Shown: positions 34,600 to 43,151 of the stretch, one piece after another
How the letters are laid out: each line of letters starts with the position of its first letter
Numbering within the stretch: the stretch's first letter is position 1
NCBI RefSeq assembly: GCF_002015045.1
Contig: NZ_MUXX01000017.1
Location: 1 to 43,181, forward strand
Length of the DNA stretch: 43,181 nt
Origin: Haemophilus paraphrohaemolyticus
Lineage (GTDB): Bacteria > Pseudomonadota > Gammaproteobacteria > Enterobacterales > Pasteurellaceae
Reading direction: 5' to 3'
Made by a program: the position numbers and the translations under genes
The notes under the pieces: model-generated
What the model was told of the DNA's origin: nothing
The model's database searches: none
Seen by the model: only the letters and a program-made list of their open reading frames with translations

Positions 34600-35478
34600 T
34601 TACGAAAATTTTATATTTAAAAAATTCAAATCAGGGTATTTAAACCCAAACCCATCCGCCAACAAATGTGTTGGTACAAGTGGTTGATTATCCAACAAGA
34701 TTGCCGAACGTTCGCCAAGTAGCCATTTCAATACAAAAGCAGGCACGTGGCAGAATGCAGGTATACGACACCGCTTTGCCATCCAGCAATTGAATTCCGC
34801 ATTGGTCACAGGATAAGGCGAAACGAAATTATACACCCCAACGCAGTTCGGATTTTCCAATAAGAAACATAGGGCACGTAAATAATCCTTTAATGCAATC
34901 CATGCCCAATGCTGTTTGCCATTGCCTAATTTCCCTCCAAGCCCTAAGCGATAAAGTGGGAGCATTCTTTTTAATGCCCCACCTTGTTCGGAAAGTACAA
35001 TGCCCGTGCGGATAAGGCAAAGCCTTGTAGTGGCTGCTGTTTTTAATGCCTCTGCCTCCCACTGTTTGCATAATTCTGCTGTAAATCCACCGCTTGAAGG
35101 TGTGTTTTCATTACCATATTCGTCTGTTGGTAAATTGCCATAAAAGCCTGTGGCAGAGCTAGAAATAAACACGGCAGGCGGCAGTGTGCTTTTGGCAAAG
35201 AGATCGGCAAGCTGAGCAGTCAGTCGCACGCGACTGTCGAGCAATTTTTGCTTCTGCTTTTCTGTCCAACGTTTATCAAAAATCGGTTCGCCCGCGAGGT
35301 TAATCACGGCATCAAATTCATTTAAATCACTAAAATTTGCAAGAGTTTGCACAAATTTGACCGCTTGATCTATCTGTTTTTTTCGGCTGAGTAGCGTGAG
35401 TTTATGCCCTTTTTCTAGCAAAAGCGGGACTAAATGAGAGCCGATAAACCCCGTGCCGCCAGTGAGTAAAATCTTCAT
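34600..35478 (-). CDS. TIGR01777-type NAD(P)-dependent epimerase
   Basis: A short-chain dehydrogenase/epimerase-like protein of the YfcH/SulA family (TIGR01777), function unknown. The 292-residue protein has the nucleotide-binding GGTGFIGSHLVPLLL at 7, AVINLAGEPIFDKRWTEKQKQ near 60, ISSSATGFYG near 106 and a C-terminal DUF1731-like part with VYNFVSPYPVTNAEF. Its ATG overlaps the argR stop by one base (TAATG), so it should be translated with argR. Confidence 0.9.
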   Translation of the reverse strand: MKILLTGGTGFIGSHLVPLLLEKGHKLTLLSRKKQIDQAVKFVQTLANFSDLNEFDAVINLAGEPIFDKRWTEKQKQKLLDSRVRLTAQLADLFAKSTLPPAVFISSSATGFYGNLPTDEYGNENTPSSGGFTAELCKQWEAEALKTAATTRLCLIRTGIVLSEQGGALKRMLPLYRLGLGGKLGNGKQHWAWIALKDYLRALCFLLENPNCVGVYNFVSPYPVTNAEFNCWMAKRCRIPAFCHVPAFVLKWLLGERSAILLDNQPLVPTHLLADGFGFKYPDLNFLNIKFS

Positions 35479-35930
35479 TAGAACGAGCTTTCAAACAAGG
35501 TGCGGACAGTTTGCATTAAGTCGTCGATGTCCGTGCCACGCGTTGGGGTAATAAAAATAGTGTCGTCACCAGCGATTGTGCCTAAAATGCCTTCGCTTTT
35601 GCCGATGGAATCGAGCAGCCGTGCAATCAACTGTGCCGCCCCAGGACTAGTTTTCACTACGATCAACAGATCATTATGATCGATATCCACAACCAAGTTT
35701 TTCAATGGGCTGGAGGTGGTCGGCACGCCCAATTCATTCGGCAATTGGTAAACCATTTCCATTTTGGTGTTGCGGGTACGAACTGCGCCGAATTTAGAGA
35801 GCATTCGAGAGACTTTAGATTGGTTAATGTTTTCAAAGCCTTGATCTTGTAAAGCGGTCACAATTTCACTTTGTGAGCCAAATTTTTCTTCTTTTAACAG
35901 GGCTTTAAATGCTTCGGAAAGTTTATCCAT
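35478..35930 (-). CDS. argR: Arginine repressor
   Basis: Hexameric repressor of arginine synthesis and uptake genes with L-arginine as corepressor; also a cofactor in plasmid dimer resolution in enterics. The 150-residue protein has an N-terminal winged helix (about 1-70, [18 protein letters not shown]) and the C-terminal oligomerisation and arginine-binding domain with [17 protein letters not shown]. Start at 35930 follows AAGGAAACCC. Tandem ARG boxes lie just upstream at 35941-35979. Divergent from mdh, as in E. coli. Confidence 0.97.
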   Translation of the reverse strand: MDKLSEAFKALLKEEKFGSQSEIVTALQDQGFENINQSKVSRMLSKFGAVRTRNTKMEMVYQLPNELGVPTTSSPLKNLVVDIDHNDLLIVVKTSPGAAQLIARLLDSIGKSEGILGTIAGDDTIFITPTRGTDIDDLMQTVRTLFESSF

Positions 35931-35940
35931 GGGTTTCCTT

Positions 35941-35979
35941 TTTGATTAAAAATTCAATTTATATGCAAGATTTTTGCGT
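35941..35979. promoter_or_regulatory. Tandem ARG boxes upstream of argR
   Basis: Two 18-base imperfect palindromes, TTTGATTAAAAATTCAAT (35941-35958) and TATGCAAGATTTTTGCGT (35962-35979), are separated by three bases, the spacing used by ArgR hexamers. They sit 11 bases from the argR start. Confidence 0.75.
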
Positions 35980-36155
35980 ATCTATGCAGAAAAAGCAATT
36001 TATTCCGTTAACTTTCTCTGTGAAGAAAATCATTATCTTGCAAAAGCTTGATTTAGATTATATTTTCAACGGAACAAATCCCCCTTACTAGGTAAAAATC
36101 TGTTAAAATTAACCTAATTTTGAAATTAAATTCTTTTATTTAATAGGAGTTTCTT

Positions 36156-37112
36156 ATGAAATTAACCCTTTTAGGTGCCGCAGGCGGTATCGGTCAAACG
36201 CTGGCATTATTGTTAAAATTACGCTTACCAGTGGGAACAGAACTTGCTCTTTATGATATTTCACCTGTGACGCCAGGTGTTGCAGTAGATATTAGCCATA
36301 TTGCAACCTCTGTAAAAGCCATCGGTTATGCAGGCGAAGATAACTTAGCGGCTGCATTAAAAGATGCACATATGGTGCTTGTTACGGCAGGTGTAGCTCG
36401 TAAACCTGGTATGACCCGTGCAGATTTATTCAACATCAACGGTAACATCATTAAAAATCTTATCGAAAAAGTGGCTGATGTTTGCCCAAATGCCTGTATT
36501 GGTATCGTAAGTAACCCTGTAAATACTTTAGTGCCATTAGCAGCAGAAGTATTACGTAAAAAAGGTGTATACGACAAACGTAAATTATTTGGTGTTTCCA
36601 CTTTAGACGTTGTGCGTGCGAAAAGTTTCGTGTCTGAATTAAAAGAAAAACACGCTGAAACCGTGAAAGTGCCTGTAATCGGTGGTCACTCTGGTCCAAC
36701 CATTCTTCCACTGCTTTCTCAAGCGTTATCTGAAGGTCGTAAAATTGATTTTACTCAAGAAGAGATTGAATCTTTAACTTATCGCATCCAAAATGCTGGT
36801 ACAGAAGTGGTTGAAGCTAAAGCTGGTGGCGGATCAGCAACTCTTTCTATGGCAGAAGCGGGTGCACGTTTTGCTGTAGCAGTATTCAAAGCATTACTAG
36901 GTGAAGACTGTGTTCGTTACGCTTACGTAGAAAGCAAAAAAGACAGTGGCTACCCAGAGTTCTTTGCTCACCCTGTGCGTTTCGGTTTAACGGGGGTGGA
37001 AGAGTTGCTACCAATTGGTCAGTTAAGCGAATATGAGCAAGAAAAATTAAAAGCATTAGAAGAAGTGTTAGAAGCGGATATTAAGTTAGGCAAAGACTTT
37101 GTGAATGCTTAG
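36156..37112 (+). CDS. mdh: Malate dehydrogenase
   Basis: NAD-dependent interconversion of malate and oxaloacetate. The 318-residue protein has GAAGGIG at 7-13, the substrate arginines R82 and R88 in VARKPGMTR, the catalytic aspartate D151 and histidine H178 in [11 protein letters not shown]. It matches the enterobacterial dimer-type enzyme. The ATG follows TAATAGGAGTTTCTT. Divergent from argR; the ARG boxes lie on the argR side, but an effect on mdh cannot be excluded. Confidence 0.98.
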   Translation: MKLTLLGAAGGIGQTLALLLKLRLPVGTELALYDISPVTPGVAVDISHIATSVKAIGYAGEDNLAAALKDAHMVLVTAGVARKPGMTRADLFNINGNIIKNLIEKVADVCPNACIGIVSNPVNTLVPLAAEVLRKKGVYDKRKLFGVSTLDVVRAKSFVSELKEKHAETVKVPVIGGHSGPTILPLLSQALSEGRKIDFTQEEIESLTYRIQNAGTEVVEAKAGGGSATLSMAEAGARFAVAVFKALLGEDCVRYAYVESKKDSGYPEFFAHPVRFGLTGVEELLPIGQLSEYEQEKLKALEEVLEADIKLGKDFVNA

Positions 37113-37185
37113 TTTACCCTATATTTGAGGATTGATCTTTTCAACTTTTTTTCTATTATTGAATGGAATAAATAAGGAGTTTAGT

Positions 37186-37518
37186 ATGAATAAAGCATTT
37201 TTATTTGGTTTAGCTGGTTTAACGATGATGCTGGTAGGGTGTAGCAACCAACCTGTTTCTGTAGCAAAAGGAAATGTAAGTGTTGTTGGTGCAGCTGAAA
37301 CAAAAACATCAGATAGAAATATTCACTTTAGTGAAGATAATGTAAATGGAAAAACTTCAATTGTTCAATCTCAAACTACTCAAAAAGAGGTTGTTATGAT
37401 ACCTGAGAAATCCACCGCAATTTGCAATGATGGCACTTTCTCTATGGCTATTTTAAATGAAGCTTGCTTGAATAATGGTGGTGTGAAAGAGGCAATTTCG
37501 AGATATTATTCGGAATAA
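37186..37518 (+). CDS. Small lipoprotein with DUF3761-like C-terminus
   Basis: A 110-residue predicted lipoprotein of unknown role. It has a hydrophobic signal MNKAFLFGLAGLTMML and lipobox LVGC with C19, then a polar, Ser/Thr/Val-rich middle. The C-terminal ICNDGTFSMAILNEACLNNGG, with two cysteines and a GG, resembles the C-x-DGT-x-S...C...GGV pattern of DUF3761 proteins. The start at 37186 follows AATAAGGAGTTTAGT; the frame opens earlier in the mdh trailer. It lies 73 bases after mdh. Confidence 0.75.
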   Translation: MNKAFLFGLAGLTMMLVGCSNQPVSVAKGNVSVVGAAETKTSDRNIHFSEDNVNGKTSIVQSQTTQKEVVMIPEKSTAICNDGTFSMAILNEACLNNGGVKEAISRYYSE

Positions 37519-37540
37519 TATTCATCTCTAACCTATATTT

Positions 37541-37569
37541 AGCCGAGGGTTCATTACCTTCGGCTTTTG
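37541..37569 (+). terminator. Terminator after the lipoprotein gene
   Basis: AGCCGAGG pairs with CCTTCGGCT (one bulge) and is followed by TTTTGCGTTT. Confidence 0.7.
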
Positions 37570-37609
37570 CGTTTATATTCTTCCCTTCAAAAAATTTCCT
37601 CAAAAACTT

Positions 37610-37648
37610 CTTGCATAATTATGCAAAAATTCATAATATTCATTCAAT
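37610..37648. promoter_or_regulatory. ARG boxes upstream of artPIQM
   Basis: CTTGCATAATTATGCAAA (37610-37627) is a near-perfect palindrome of ArgR type. After three bases, TCATAATATTCATTCAAT (37631-37648) has a good right half ATTCAAT and a weak left half. They end 31 bases before the artP start. Confidence 0.7.
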
Positions 37649-37678
37649 TCATTTAGTTTACTTAACAGGATTTAACGA

Positions 37679-38413
37679 ATGGCAATTCGTCTTCATCACG
37701 TCAATTTTTTCTATGGCAGTAACCAGGCACTTTTTGATATCAATTTAGATATTGAAAAAGGCGATGTGGTTGTGTTGCTTGGTCCGTCTGGGGCAGGGAA
37801 AAGTACGTTAATTCGCACACTGAATTTATTGGAAGTGCCTCAAGAGGGCACACTTGAAGTGGCAAAACACAGCTTTGATTTATCGTCAAAAATGGATGCT
37901 AAACAAATCGCTTTACTACGTCGTGAAGTGGGAATGGTGTTCCAACAATACCATTTATGGAACCATTTAACCGTGCTACAAAATCTGATTGAAGCTCCAA
38001 TGAAAGTGTTGGGAATATCGAAAGAAGAAGCGATTACACAGGCAAAAAACCATTTAGAACGCTTACGTTTAGGCGAATTTGTTGAGCGTTTTCCGCTACA
38101 ACTTTCTGGCGGTCAACAACAACGTGTGGCGATTGCTCGTGCTTTGATGATGCAACCGCAAGTGTTGTTATTTGATGAACCAACCGCAGCACTAGACCCA
38201 GAAATCACTGCACAAGTGGTTGATATTATTAAGGAATTAAAAAATACAGGCATCACGCAGGTAATTGTGACGCACGAAGTGGGCGTAGCTCGCAAAGTAG
38301 CAACCAAAGTGGTGTATATGGAGAAAGGGCATATTATTGAGCAAGGCGATTCAAGTTGTTTTGAACAGCCAAAAACCGCAGAGTTTGCTCAATATCTTTC
38401 TCACTCTGAATAA
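37679..38413 (+). CDS. artP: Arginine ABC transporter, ATP-binding protein
   Basis: ATPase of the periplasmic-binding-protein-dependent arginine importer. The 244-residue protein has Walker A GPSGAGKS at 35-42, the signature LSGGQQQR at 142-149, Walker [12 protein letters not shown] at 163-173 and the switch histidine in VIVTHE. It heads the artPIQM operon, the same gene order as in other Pasteurellaceae and enterics, and lies downstream of ARG boxes. Confidence 0.96.
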   Translation: MAIRLHHVNFFYGSNQALFDINLDIEKGDVVVLLGPSGAGKSTLIRTLNLLEVPQEGTLEVAKHSFDLSSKMDAKQIALLRREVGMVFQQYHLWNHLTVLQNLIEAPMKVLGISKEEAITQAKNHLERLRLGEFVERFPLQLSGGQQQRVAIARALMMQPQVLLFDEPTAALDPEITAQVVDIIKELKNTGITQVIVTHEVGVARKVATKVVYMEKGHIIEQGDSSCFEQPKTAEFAQYLSHSE

Positions 38414-38442
38414 TTAAACACACATTTAATAAGGACTTTCTT

Positions 38443-39165
38443 ATGAAAAAATTACTTATCGCATCCTCTATTGCATTCGCAACTTTCTCCGCACAAGCAA
38501 AAGATTTAACTTTCGCAATGGAACCAAGCTACCCACCGTTTGAAACCACCAACGAAAAAGGTGAAATCATCGGTTTTGACGTCGATATTGCCAATGCAAT
38601 TTGTAAAGAAATCCAAGCAAACTGCTCATTTAAAAGTCTCTCTTTTGACGGCTTAGTGCAGGCGGTAAAACAAAAACGTATTGATGGTGTAATTTCCGCA
38701 ATGGACATCACCGAAGCACGTAGCAAACAAGTGCTTTTCTCTGATGTCTATTATGATAGCTCAGCAAGTTTCATTGCCCTAAAAGGTAAAGCAGACTTAA
38801 ACACAGCGAAAAACGTAGGCGTACAAAATGGGACAACTTTCCAACAATATGTTGTAGCCGAAGCAAAACAATACGCTCCTAAAGCGTATAACTCAATTCA
38901 AGATTCAATCTTAGACTTAAAAAATGGGCGTATTGATTTAATCTTCGGCGATACTGCCGTATTAGCCGATATGCTTTCAAAAGAAACGGATTTAACCTTT
39001 GTGGGTGAAAAAGTGACTAACCAAAAATACTTTGGTAATGGTTTGGGGATTGCGATCAACAAAGGCAACAAAGATCTTGTAGATGAGTTAAACAAAGGTT
39101 TAGCAACTATTAAAGCGAACGGCGAATACCAAAAAATCTACGATAAATGGATGACAAACAAGTAA
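38443..39165 (+). CDS. artI: Arginine ABC transporter, periplasmic binding protein
   Basis: Captures arginine in the periplasm and delivers it to ArtQM. The 240-residue precursor has a signal peptide [19 protein letters not shown] with cleavage before [15 protein letters not shown], the SBP family 3 start, then [17 protein letters not shown] and [13 protein letters not shown]. Mature length is normal. It follows artP by 29 bases, and artQ begins three bases after its stop. The gap before artI has its own AAGGAC ribosome binding site. Confidence 0.95.
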   Translation: MKKLLIASSIAFATFSAQAKDLTFAMEPSYPPFETTNEKGEIIGFDVDIANAICKEIQANCSFKSLSFDGLVQAVKQKRIDGVISAMDITEARSKQVLFSDVYYDSSASFIALKGKADLNTAKNVGVQNGTTFQQYVVAEAKQYAPKAYNSIQDSILDLKNGRIDLIFGDTAVLADMLSKETDLTFVGEKVTNQKYFGNGLGIAINKGNKDLVDELNKGLATIKANGEYQKIYDKWMTNK

Positions 39166-39168
39166 GCT

Positions 39169-39840
39169 ATGTTTACCGAATATCTTCCTTTAATTTACAG
39201 TGCAACGCTCATGACGCTTGGGCTTGCACTGGCGTCGCTTGTCGTTGGCTTATTACTTTCCATGCTTTTTGTAAGTTTGGAGATGAATAAGACCGCTTGC
39301 ATCAGCAAACCAACCACGGTTTTTCTCACTTTAATGCGTGGTTTACCTGAAATTTTGGTCGTGTTGTTAATCTATTTCGGTTCAACTGAGCTGATCGAAA
39401 AAATCACAGGCGAATACATCGAATTTAGTGCCTTTAATAGCGGTGTGCTGGCGTTAAGCTTAATTTTTGCTTCCTATGCTTCACAATCACTGCGTGGGGC
39501 AATTCAAGCGATTCCGAACGGACAGTGGGAAAGTGGTGCGGTGTTAGGTTTAAGTCGCCGTTACACTTTCATTCACATCATTATGCCTCAAGTGTGGAGA
39601 CACGCTTTGCCTGGTTTAAGTAACCAATGGCTCGTGTTGTTAAAAGATACTGCGCTGGTTTCCCTCATAGGAGTGGATGATTTAATGCGTCAAGCGGACT
39701 TAATCAACACTAACGAACATCAACCCTTTACGTGGTATGGTTTTGTAGCATTGATTTACCTTGCAATTACCTTGATTAGCCAAATGATTATTCGCCGTCT
39801 TGAACTGCGTTTCACTCGTTTTGAGCGAGGAGGCAAATAA
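39169..39840 (+). CDS. artQ: Arginine ABC transporter, permease ArtQ
   Basis: One of two membrane subunits of the arginine importer. The 223-residue protein has about five helices of the HisMQ family and the ATPase-coupling EAA-type loop as GAIQAIPNGQWESGAVLGLSR. It begins three bases after artI, and its stop overlaps the artM start (TAATG), so translation is coupled. LTLMRGLPEILVVLLIYFG is the family's second conserved block. Confidence 0.95.
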   Translation: MFTEYLPLIYSATLMTLGLALASLVVGLLLSMLFVSLEMNKTACISKPTTVFLTLMRGLPEILVVLLIYFGSTELIEKITGEYIEFSAFNSGVLALSLIFASYASQSLRGAIQAIPNGQWESGAVLGLSRRYTFIHIIMPQVWRHALPGLSNQWLVLLKDTALVSLIGVDDLMRQADLINTNEHQPFTWYGFVALIYLAITLISQMIIRRLELRFTRFERGGK

Positions 39841-40505
39841 TGTGGGATTATTTCTTAGTTATCGCACAAGGTATTCCAACTAGCCTTAGCTTAATGGCGG
39901 TGTCGTTAATGATTGCATTTGTGTTGGCGATCATTTTCACATTCTTGCTTTCAATGGAAAATAAATTCGTGAAAAGCTTAGTCAATGGCTATTTGATGCT
40001 CTTTACAGGCACGCCGCTATTAGTGCAATTTTTCTTAATTTACAGCGGGCCGGGTCAATTTGAATGGCTCACACAAAGTCCACTTTGGGCATTATTTTCT
40101 GATGCGTGGTTTTGTGCAGTATTGGCTTTAGCACTAAATAGTGCGGCATACTCAACGCAACTTTTCCACGGAGCAGTAAAAGCGATTCCGAAAGGGCAAT
40201 GGGAAACTTGTGCAGCATTAGGTTTAAGCCGTTTAGATACGCTCAAAATCTTGATCCCGTATGCATTAAAACGAGCGTTACCTTCTTACAGCAACGAAAT
40301 CATTTTGGTTTTCAAAGGCACATCACTTGCCTCCACGATCACGATTTTAGATATTATGGGCTACGCTAAACAGCTTTACGGCACAGAATATGATGCAATT
40401 AGCATTTACGGTATTGCTGGGGCGATTTATCTTGTGATCACTGGCATTATGACTGTGCTGTTGCGTAAATTGGAACATAAAGTACTGGCATTTGAGCGAG
40501 TGTAG
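39840..40505 (+). CDS. artM: Arginine ABC transporter, permease ArtM
   Basis: Second membrane subunit of the arginine importer, paralogous to ArtQ. The 221-residue protein has the coupling loop GAVKAIPKGQWETCAALGLSR, FTGTPLLVQFFLIYSGPGQ after the second helix, and KGTSLASTITILDIMG. Last gene of artPIQM; it starts on the last base of the artQ stop. A terminator hairpin at 40562 ends the operon. Confidence 0.95.
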   Translation: MWDYFLVIAQGIPTSLSLMAVSLMIAFVLAIIFTFLLSMENKFVKSLVNGYLMLFTGTPLLVQFFLIYSGPGQFEWLTQSPLWALFSDAWFCAVLALALNSAAYSTQLFHGAVKAIPKGQWETCAALGLSRLDTLKILIPYALKRALPSYSNEIILVFKGTSLASTITILDIMGYAKQLYGTEYDAISIYGIAGAIYLVITGIMTVLLRKLEHKVLAFERV

Positions 40506-40511
40506 TTTTCT

Positions 40512-40520
40512 ACAAGCGGT
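40512..40520 (+). repeat. DNA uptake signal
   Basis: Exact ACAAGCGGT followed by CAATTTC, in the spacer after artM. Confidence 0.85.
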
Positions 40521-40561
40521 CAATTTCTAGCATAAATTTGCAACATTGCTTGATCTTTCAC

Positions 40562-40593
40562 ACAAAGGGCGTATTATTCGCCCTTTGTTTTTT
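40562..40593 (+). terminator. artPIQM terminator
   Basis: ACAAAGGGCG pairs perfectly with CGCCCTTTGT around a 7-base loop and is followed by TTTTT. The riboswitch-like element begins directly after it. Confidence 0.85.
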
Positions 40594-40628
40594 CTGGGTT
40601 CCCTAACCCCAATCTCTACTAAAAAGGA
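40594..40628 (+). promoter_or_regulatory. Probable preQ1-I riboswitch
   Basis: CTGGGTTCCCTAACCCCA forms the short P1 stem (TGGG/CCCA) and C-rich loop of the preQ1-I class, followed after ten bases by the A-rich tail CTAAAAAGGA. GG of that tail can pair with CC of the loop to close the pseudoknot. The tail includes the ribosome binding site (40624-40628) of the queuosine-precursor transporter, so binding would block translation. It closely resembles the known 34-base thermoanaerobic aptamer starting CTGGGTCGCAGTAACCCCAG. Confidence 0.75.
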
Positions 40629-40633
40629 AAATT

Positions 40634-41299
40634 ATGCATTACCCAATCCCATTTTCTGATCCGCAAAAGCGATCTTCTCTGAAACTTTTAGCCTTTTTCC
40701 ATATTTTTATCTTAACTATCAGCAATTTCTTAGTACAACGCACCTTTGAAATCACTGTACCCTTTACCGGTTATGTCATCCCAACTACCTGGGGCACATT
40801 CACATTCCCATTTATCTTTTTAGCAACAGATTTAACGGTGCGGGTATTTGGCGCTGAGCTAGCACGCAAAATTATTTTCGTGGTAATGTTCCCTGCCTTA
40901 CTGATCAGCTATGTGATTTCAGTGCTGTTTTTTGAAACACAGTTCCAAGGTTTCTCCGCACTAAGCGAATTTAATTTCTTTGTATTCCGCATCGCACTAG
41001 CCAGTTTCAGCGGTTATGCTGTAGGTCAGATTTTAGATATTTTGGTGTTTAATCGCCTACGCCAAGGCAAATCGTGGTGGCTTGCACCAACTTGCTCGAC
41101 CATTTTCGGTACGATGATCGACACCTTCGTCTTCTTTGCAGTTGCTTTCTATCAAAGCGAAGACGTTTATATGGCAGAGCATTGGTTCACCATCGGTACG
41201 GTAGATTATGCATTCAAGCTTTTTGTCAGTCTGCTGCTATTCTTACCACTTTATGGAGTGGTGCTAAAATTTATTATGCAAAAATTCCATTTGAAATAG
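40634..41299 (+). CDS. Queuosine precursor transporter (YhhQ family)
   Basis: Polytopic inner-membrane protein of the COG1738/YhhQ family that imports 7-deazaguanine precursors (preQ0, preQ1 or queuine). The 221-residue protein has about six hydrophobic segments, with ISNFLVQRTFEIT near residue 30, FPFIFLATDLTVRVFGAELARKI near 60 and GTMIDTFVFFAVAF near 160, the family core. The ATG follows AAAAAGGAAAATT, which is also the tail of the preQ1-type riboswitch. It is an independent unit after artPIQM. With queH it marks queuosine use. Confidence 0.9.
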   Translation: MHYPIPFSDPQKRSSLKLLAFFHIFILTISNFLVQRTFEITVPFTGYVIPTTWGTFTFPFIFLATDLTVRVFGAELARKIIFVVMFPALLISYVISVLFFETQFQGFSALSEFNFFVFRIALASFSGYAVGQILDILVFNRLRQGKSWWLAPTCSTIFGTMIDTFVFFAVAFYQSEDVYMAEHWFTIGTVDYAFKLFVSLLLFLPLYGVVLKFIMQKFHLK

Positions 41300-41307
41300 A
41301 TATTTCA

Positions 41308-41316
41308 ACCGCTTGT
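41308..41316 (-). repeat. DNA uptake signal
   Basis: Exact ACCGCTTGT immediately after the YhhQ-family gene, merging into the palindrome at 41314. Confidence 0.8.
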
Positions 41317-41340
41317 AGGGCTTGCATTGCTCGCCCTACA
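41314..41340. repeat. Short TGTAGGGC palindrome
   Basis: TGTAGGGC (41314-41321) and GCCCTACA (41333-41340) pair around an 11-base centre. The right arm read on the minus strand supplies the TAG stop of the broken gene at 41336. Confidence 0.7.
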
Positions 41341-41823
41341 TTTCATTTTCTATGCTTTTTTCAAACTTTTGCCCTGCGGTTTTCGCTGAAATAAAGAAAA
41401 ATGAACCGCCTAATAAACATATTGCACCAAGCAAAAAATGACGATTAAACGCCCGCTTACGCCCATCTGCAAAAGTGAATACCGCTACGATAACCGCCAA
41501 GGGCATTGCCAACGCATTAAACAAACTGCCAGAAAGTGGTAAAATTCTTCCCGAAACTTGCAAATACAAATGGCAAGAAAGAGCAAACTACCTGCCAAAG
41601 CACGTACGGAATTGTTGTTGAGCAGATCAAACTGAAAGATCATAAAGCGAACGATGGGATAGTTTATTCCCATCAGTAAGGTGTAGGAAAGTAAGGCGAT
41701 AGGCGAATTTATAGCGTTAATCCATAGAAAACGAATATCACTGGTTATTTTATAGGCATAATGGACAAAAAGAGTTGGTTTTTGGCTAATTATGCCTTTA
41801 TTTCTACCTATTTGAGCAATTCC
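41336..41823 (-). pseudogene. Frameshifted membrane-protein gene
   Basis: Two minus-strand frames join into one membrane protein. The first, open from 41823 with its first ATG at 41673 (MGINYPIVRFMIFQF), runs through DLLNNNSVRALAGSLLFLAI and then reads into a stop near 41485. The second continues from about 41569 (YLQVSGRILPLSGSLFNA ... GAICLLGGSFFFISA) to a TAG at 41336. Adding one T in the ATTTG near 41570 would fuse them. No start codon precedes 41673 in an apparently coding stretch. The family is not recognised. A sequencing error is possible. Confidence 0.6.
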
Positions 41824-42590
41824 TCATTCTTTTTGTAATTCCACTTACTACGTGGTTTGTCGATATATTGGAAATGCTCGTTAGTGAATGTGCCTTGAGT
41901 GCAAGTAATTTTGTCGCGGCGGGTATTTACCGTTTGAGTACCAATCACTGCATTTAATGTTTCTGGCCCCGTCATCGCAAAAACGCCGCCGTCAATACGA
42001 CGGTTTTCAATATTTTCCACAATTAAATCTAACGTGGCTTTCATAATCGGATGCCCTGCTTCGCACGCTAGGAAGAAGTTGGTGTATTTATCTCGGCGTT
42101 TGATTAGCACTTCCGAATCTTGCTCTGCAATAATTTGTGAGAGAGGGAAAACCAAATGCCCATCGATATCAATGTAAATGCCACCTTCACGCCAAAGAGT
42201 AAAGACACGCCAAAAATCTGCTTGGGCGGCACCATCGGTAAGCTGGCTGTAAGCGGCAAAAACGTGTGGTTCAGCGTGGGCTTTAATGTATTCTTCGCGT
42301 GCTTCGGTGCTGACGTAGCGGTAATCGTAGCTGAGCGACATCAAGCGGTTGAACAAATAGTTGCAATACATTGGCAAGGTCACTTTGTTGGAATAGTTGG
42401 TCTGCCAAATAGTGCGGTTAATTTTGTCTTGACGAGAGGTCTTCAACTTCGCAGGGCTAAATTCTGGAATGGTAAAGCGTTTTTTCGGAAATAGGGCGTG
42501 GAACGGATAGCCCGAGATTTTCACAATGTTGCCCAACAAGCGAGAAAGCCCGTTGCATAGCACGATAAATTTTTCGTATTTGACTGACAT
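41808..42590 (-). CDS. GT32-like glycosyltransferase
   Basis: A glycosyltransferase with the sugar-binding DXD region (GT32 / capsular-polysaccharide-synthesis type). The 260-residue protein has NRTIWQTNY near residue 58, [30 protein letters not shown] near 120-148 (the D-x-D pair) and [13 protein letters not shown] near 199. It probably adds a sugar to lipooligosaccharide or capsule; acceptor and sugar cannot be told. No signal peptide. The gene lies between a broken membrane gene and aroQ, flanked by palindromic repeats. Confidence 0.8.
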   Translation of the reverse strand: MSVKYEKFIVLCNGLSRLLGNIVKISGYPFHALFPKKRFTIPEFSPAKLKTSRQDKINRTIWQTNYSNKVTLPMYCNYLFNRLMSLSYDYRYVSTEAREEYIKAHAEPHVFAAYSQLTDGAAQADFWRVFTLWREGGIYIDIDGHLVFPLSQIIAEQDSEVLIKRRDKYTNFFLACEAGHPIMKATLDLIVENIENRRIDGGVFAMTGPETLNAVIGTQTVNTRRDKITCTQGTFTNEHFQYIDKPRSKWNYKKNEELLK

Positions 42591-42602
42591 TTTTATTCTC
42601 TT

Positions 42603-42667
42603 GTAGGGTGGGATTTATCCCACTGATTAACATTTCAATAATTTTGGTGGTATAAATCCTACCCTAC
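42603..42667. repeat. GTAGGGTGGG palindromic repeat, copy 2
   Basis: The left arm (from 42603, GTAGGGTGGGATTTATCCCAC) is the same as copy 1 at 11409; the right arm (to 42667) matches with a few changes. The right end overlaps the aroQ stop codon. Confidence 0.8.
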
Positions 42668-43101
42668 GATTCCAACTGTGAAATCGCAAAATCAAGCGCG
42701 TAATCATACCCTTTTGCACCTAATCCGCAAATCACGCCTTTTGCGACATCGCTCAAATAAGAGTGATGGCGAAAAGGTTCACGGGCGTGAACGTTGGACA
42801 GATGCACTTCCACAAAAGGAATTGCCACCGCCAACAACGCATCTCGCAAAGCAATGCTGGTGTGGGTGAACGCTGCAGGGTTGATGATGATAAAATCCAC
42901 GTTGCCAAAGGCTTGGTGAATGCGGTTTACAATTGGTTCCTCGCCGTTGGCTTGGAAATAATCTAGTTCATAACCACGTTTTGCCGCCTCATTTTGTAGG
43001 TGTGTTTCAATATCGGCAAGCGTTTGTGAGCCGTAAATTTGTGGCTCGCGTTTGCCCAACATATTGAGGTTAGGGCCATTTAATAGGAGGATTTTTTTCA
43101 T
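42664..43101 (-). CDS. aroQ: 3-dehydroquinate dehydratase, type II
   Basis: Third step of the shikimate pathway, dehydrating 3-dehydroquinate. The 145-residue protein has the type II signature [20 protein letters not shown] with active-site Y23, the catalytic H100 in [12 protein letters not shown], and [16 protein letters not shown]. Dodecamer-forming family, normal length. Its TAG stop lies in the end of a GTAGGG palindrome, so the original C-terminus may have been changed. The ATG follows TAATAGGAGGATTTTTT. Confidence 0.97.
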   Translation of the reverse strand: MKKILLLNGPNLNMLGKREPQIYGSQTLADIETHLQNEAAKRGYELDYFQANGEEPIVNRIHQAFGNVDFIIINPAAFTHTSIALRDALLAVAIPFVEVHLSNVHAREPFRHHSYLSDVAKGVICGLGAKGYDYALDFAISQLES

Positions 43102-43132
43102 GGTTTATTAAGCTCATCTATGTTTTTTTACT

Positions 43133-43151
43133 CTCTCCCCTTGTGGGAGAG
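43133..43151. repeat. CTCTCCC palindrome
   Basis: CTCTCCC (43133-43139) pairs with GGGAGAG (43145-43151) around CTTGT upstream of aroQ. Similar CTCTCC...GGGAGA elements are common dispersed repeats in bacteria. Confidence 0.5.

Noticed and set aside
41485..41673. Independent 62-residue protein
   Set aside because: Its last third (after LLFLAI) turns into unlikely sequence, and a protein-like frame continues one base off, so it is the 5' part of a broken gene.
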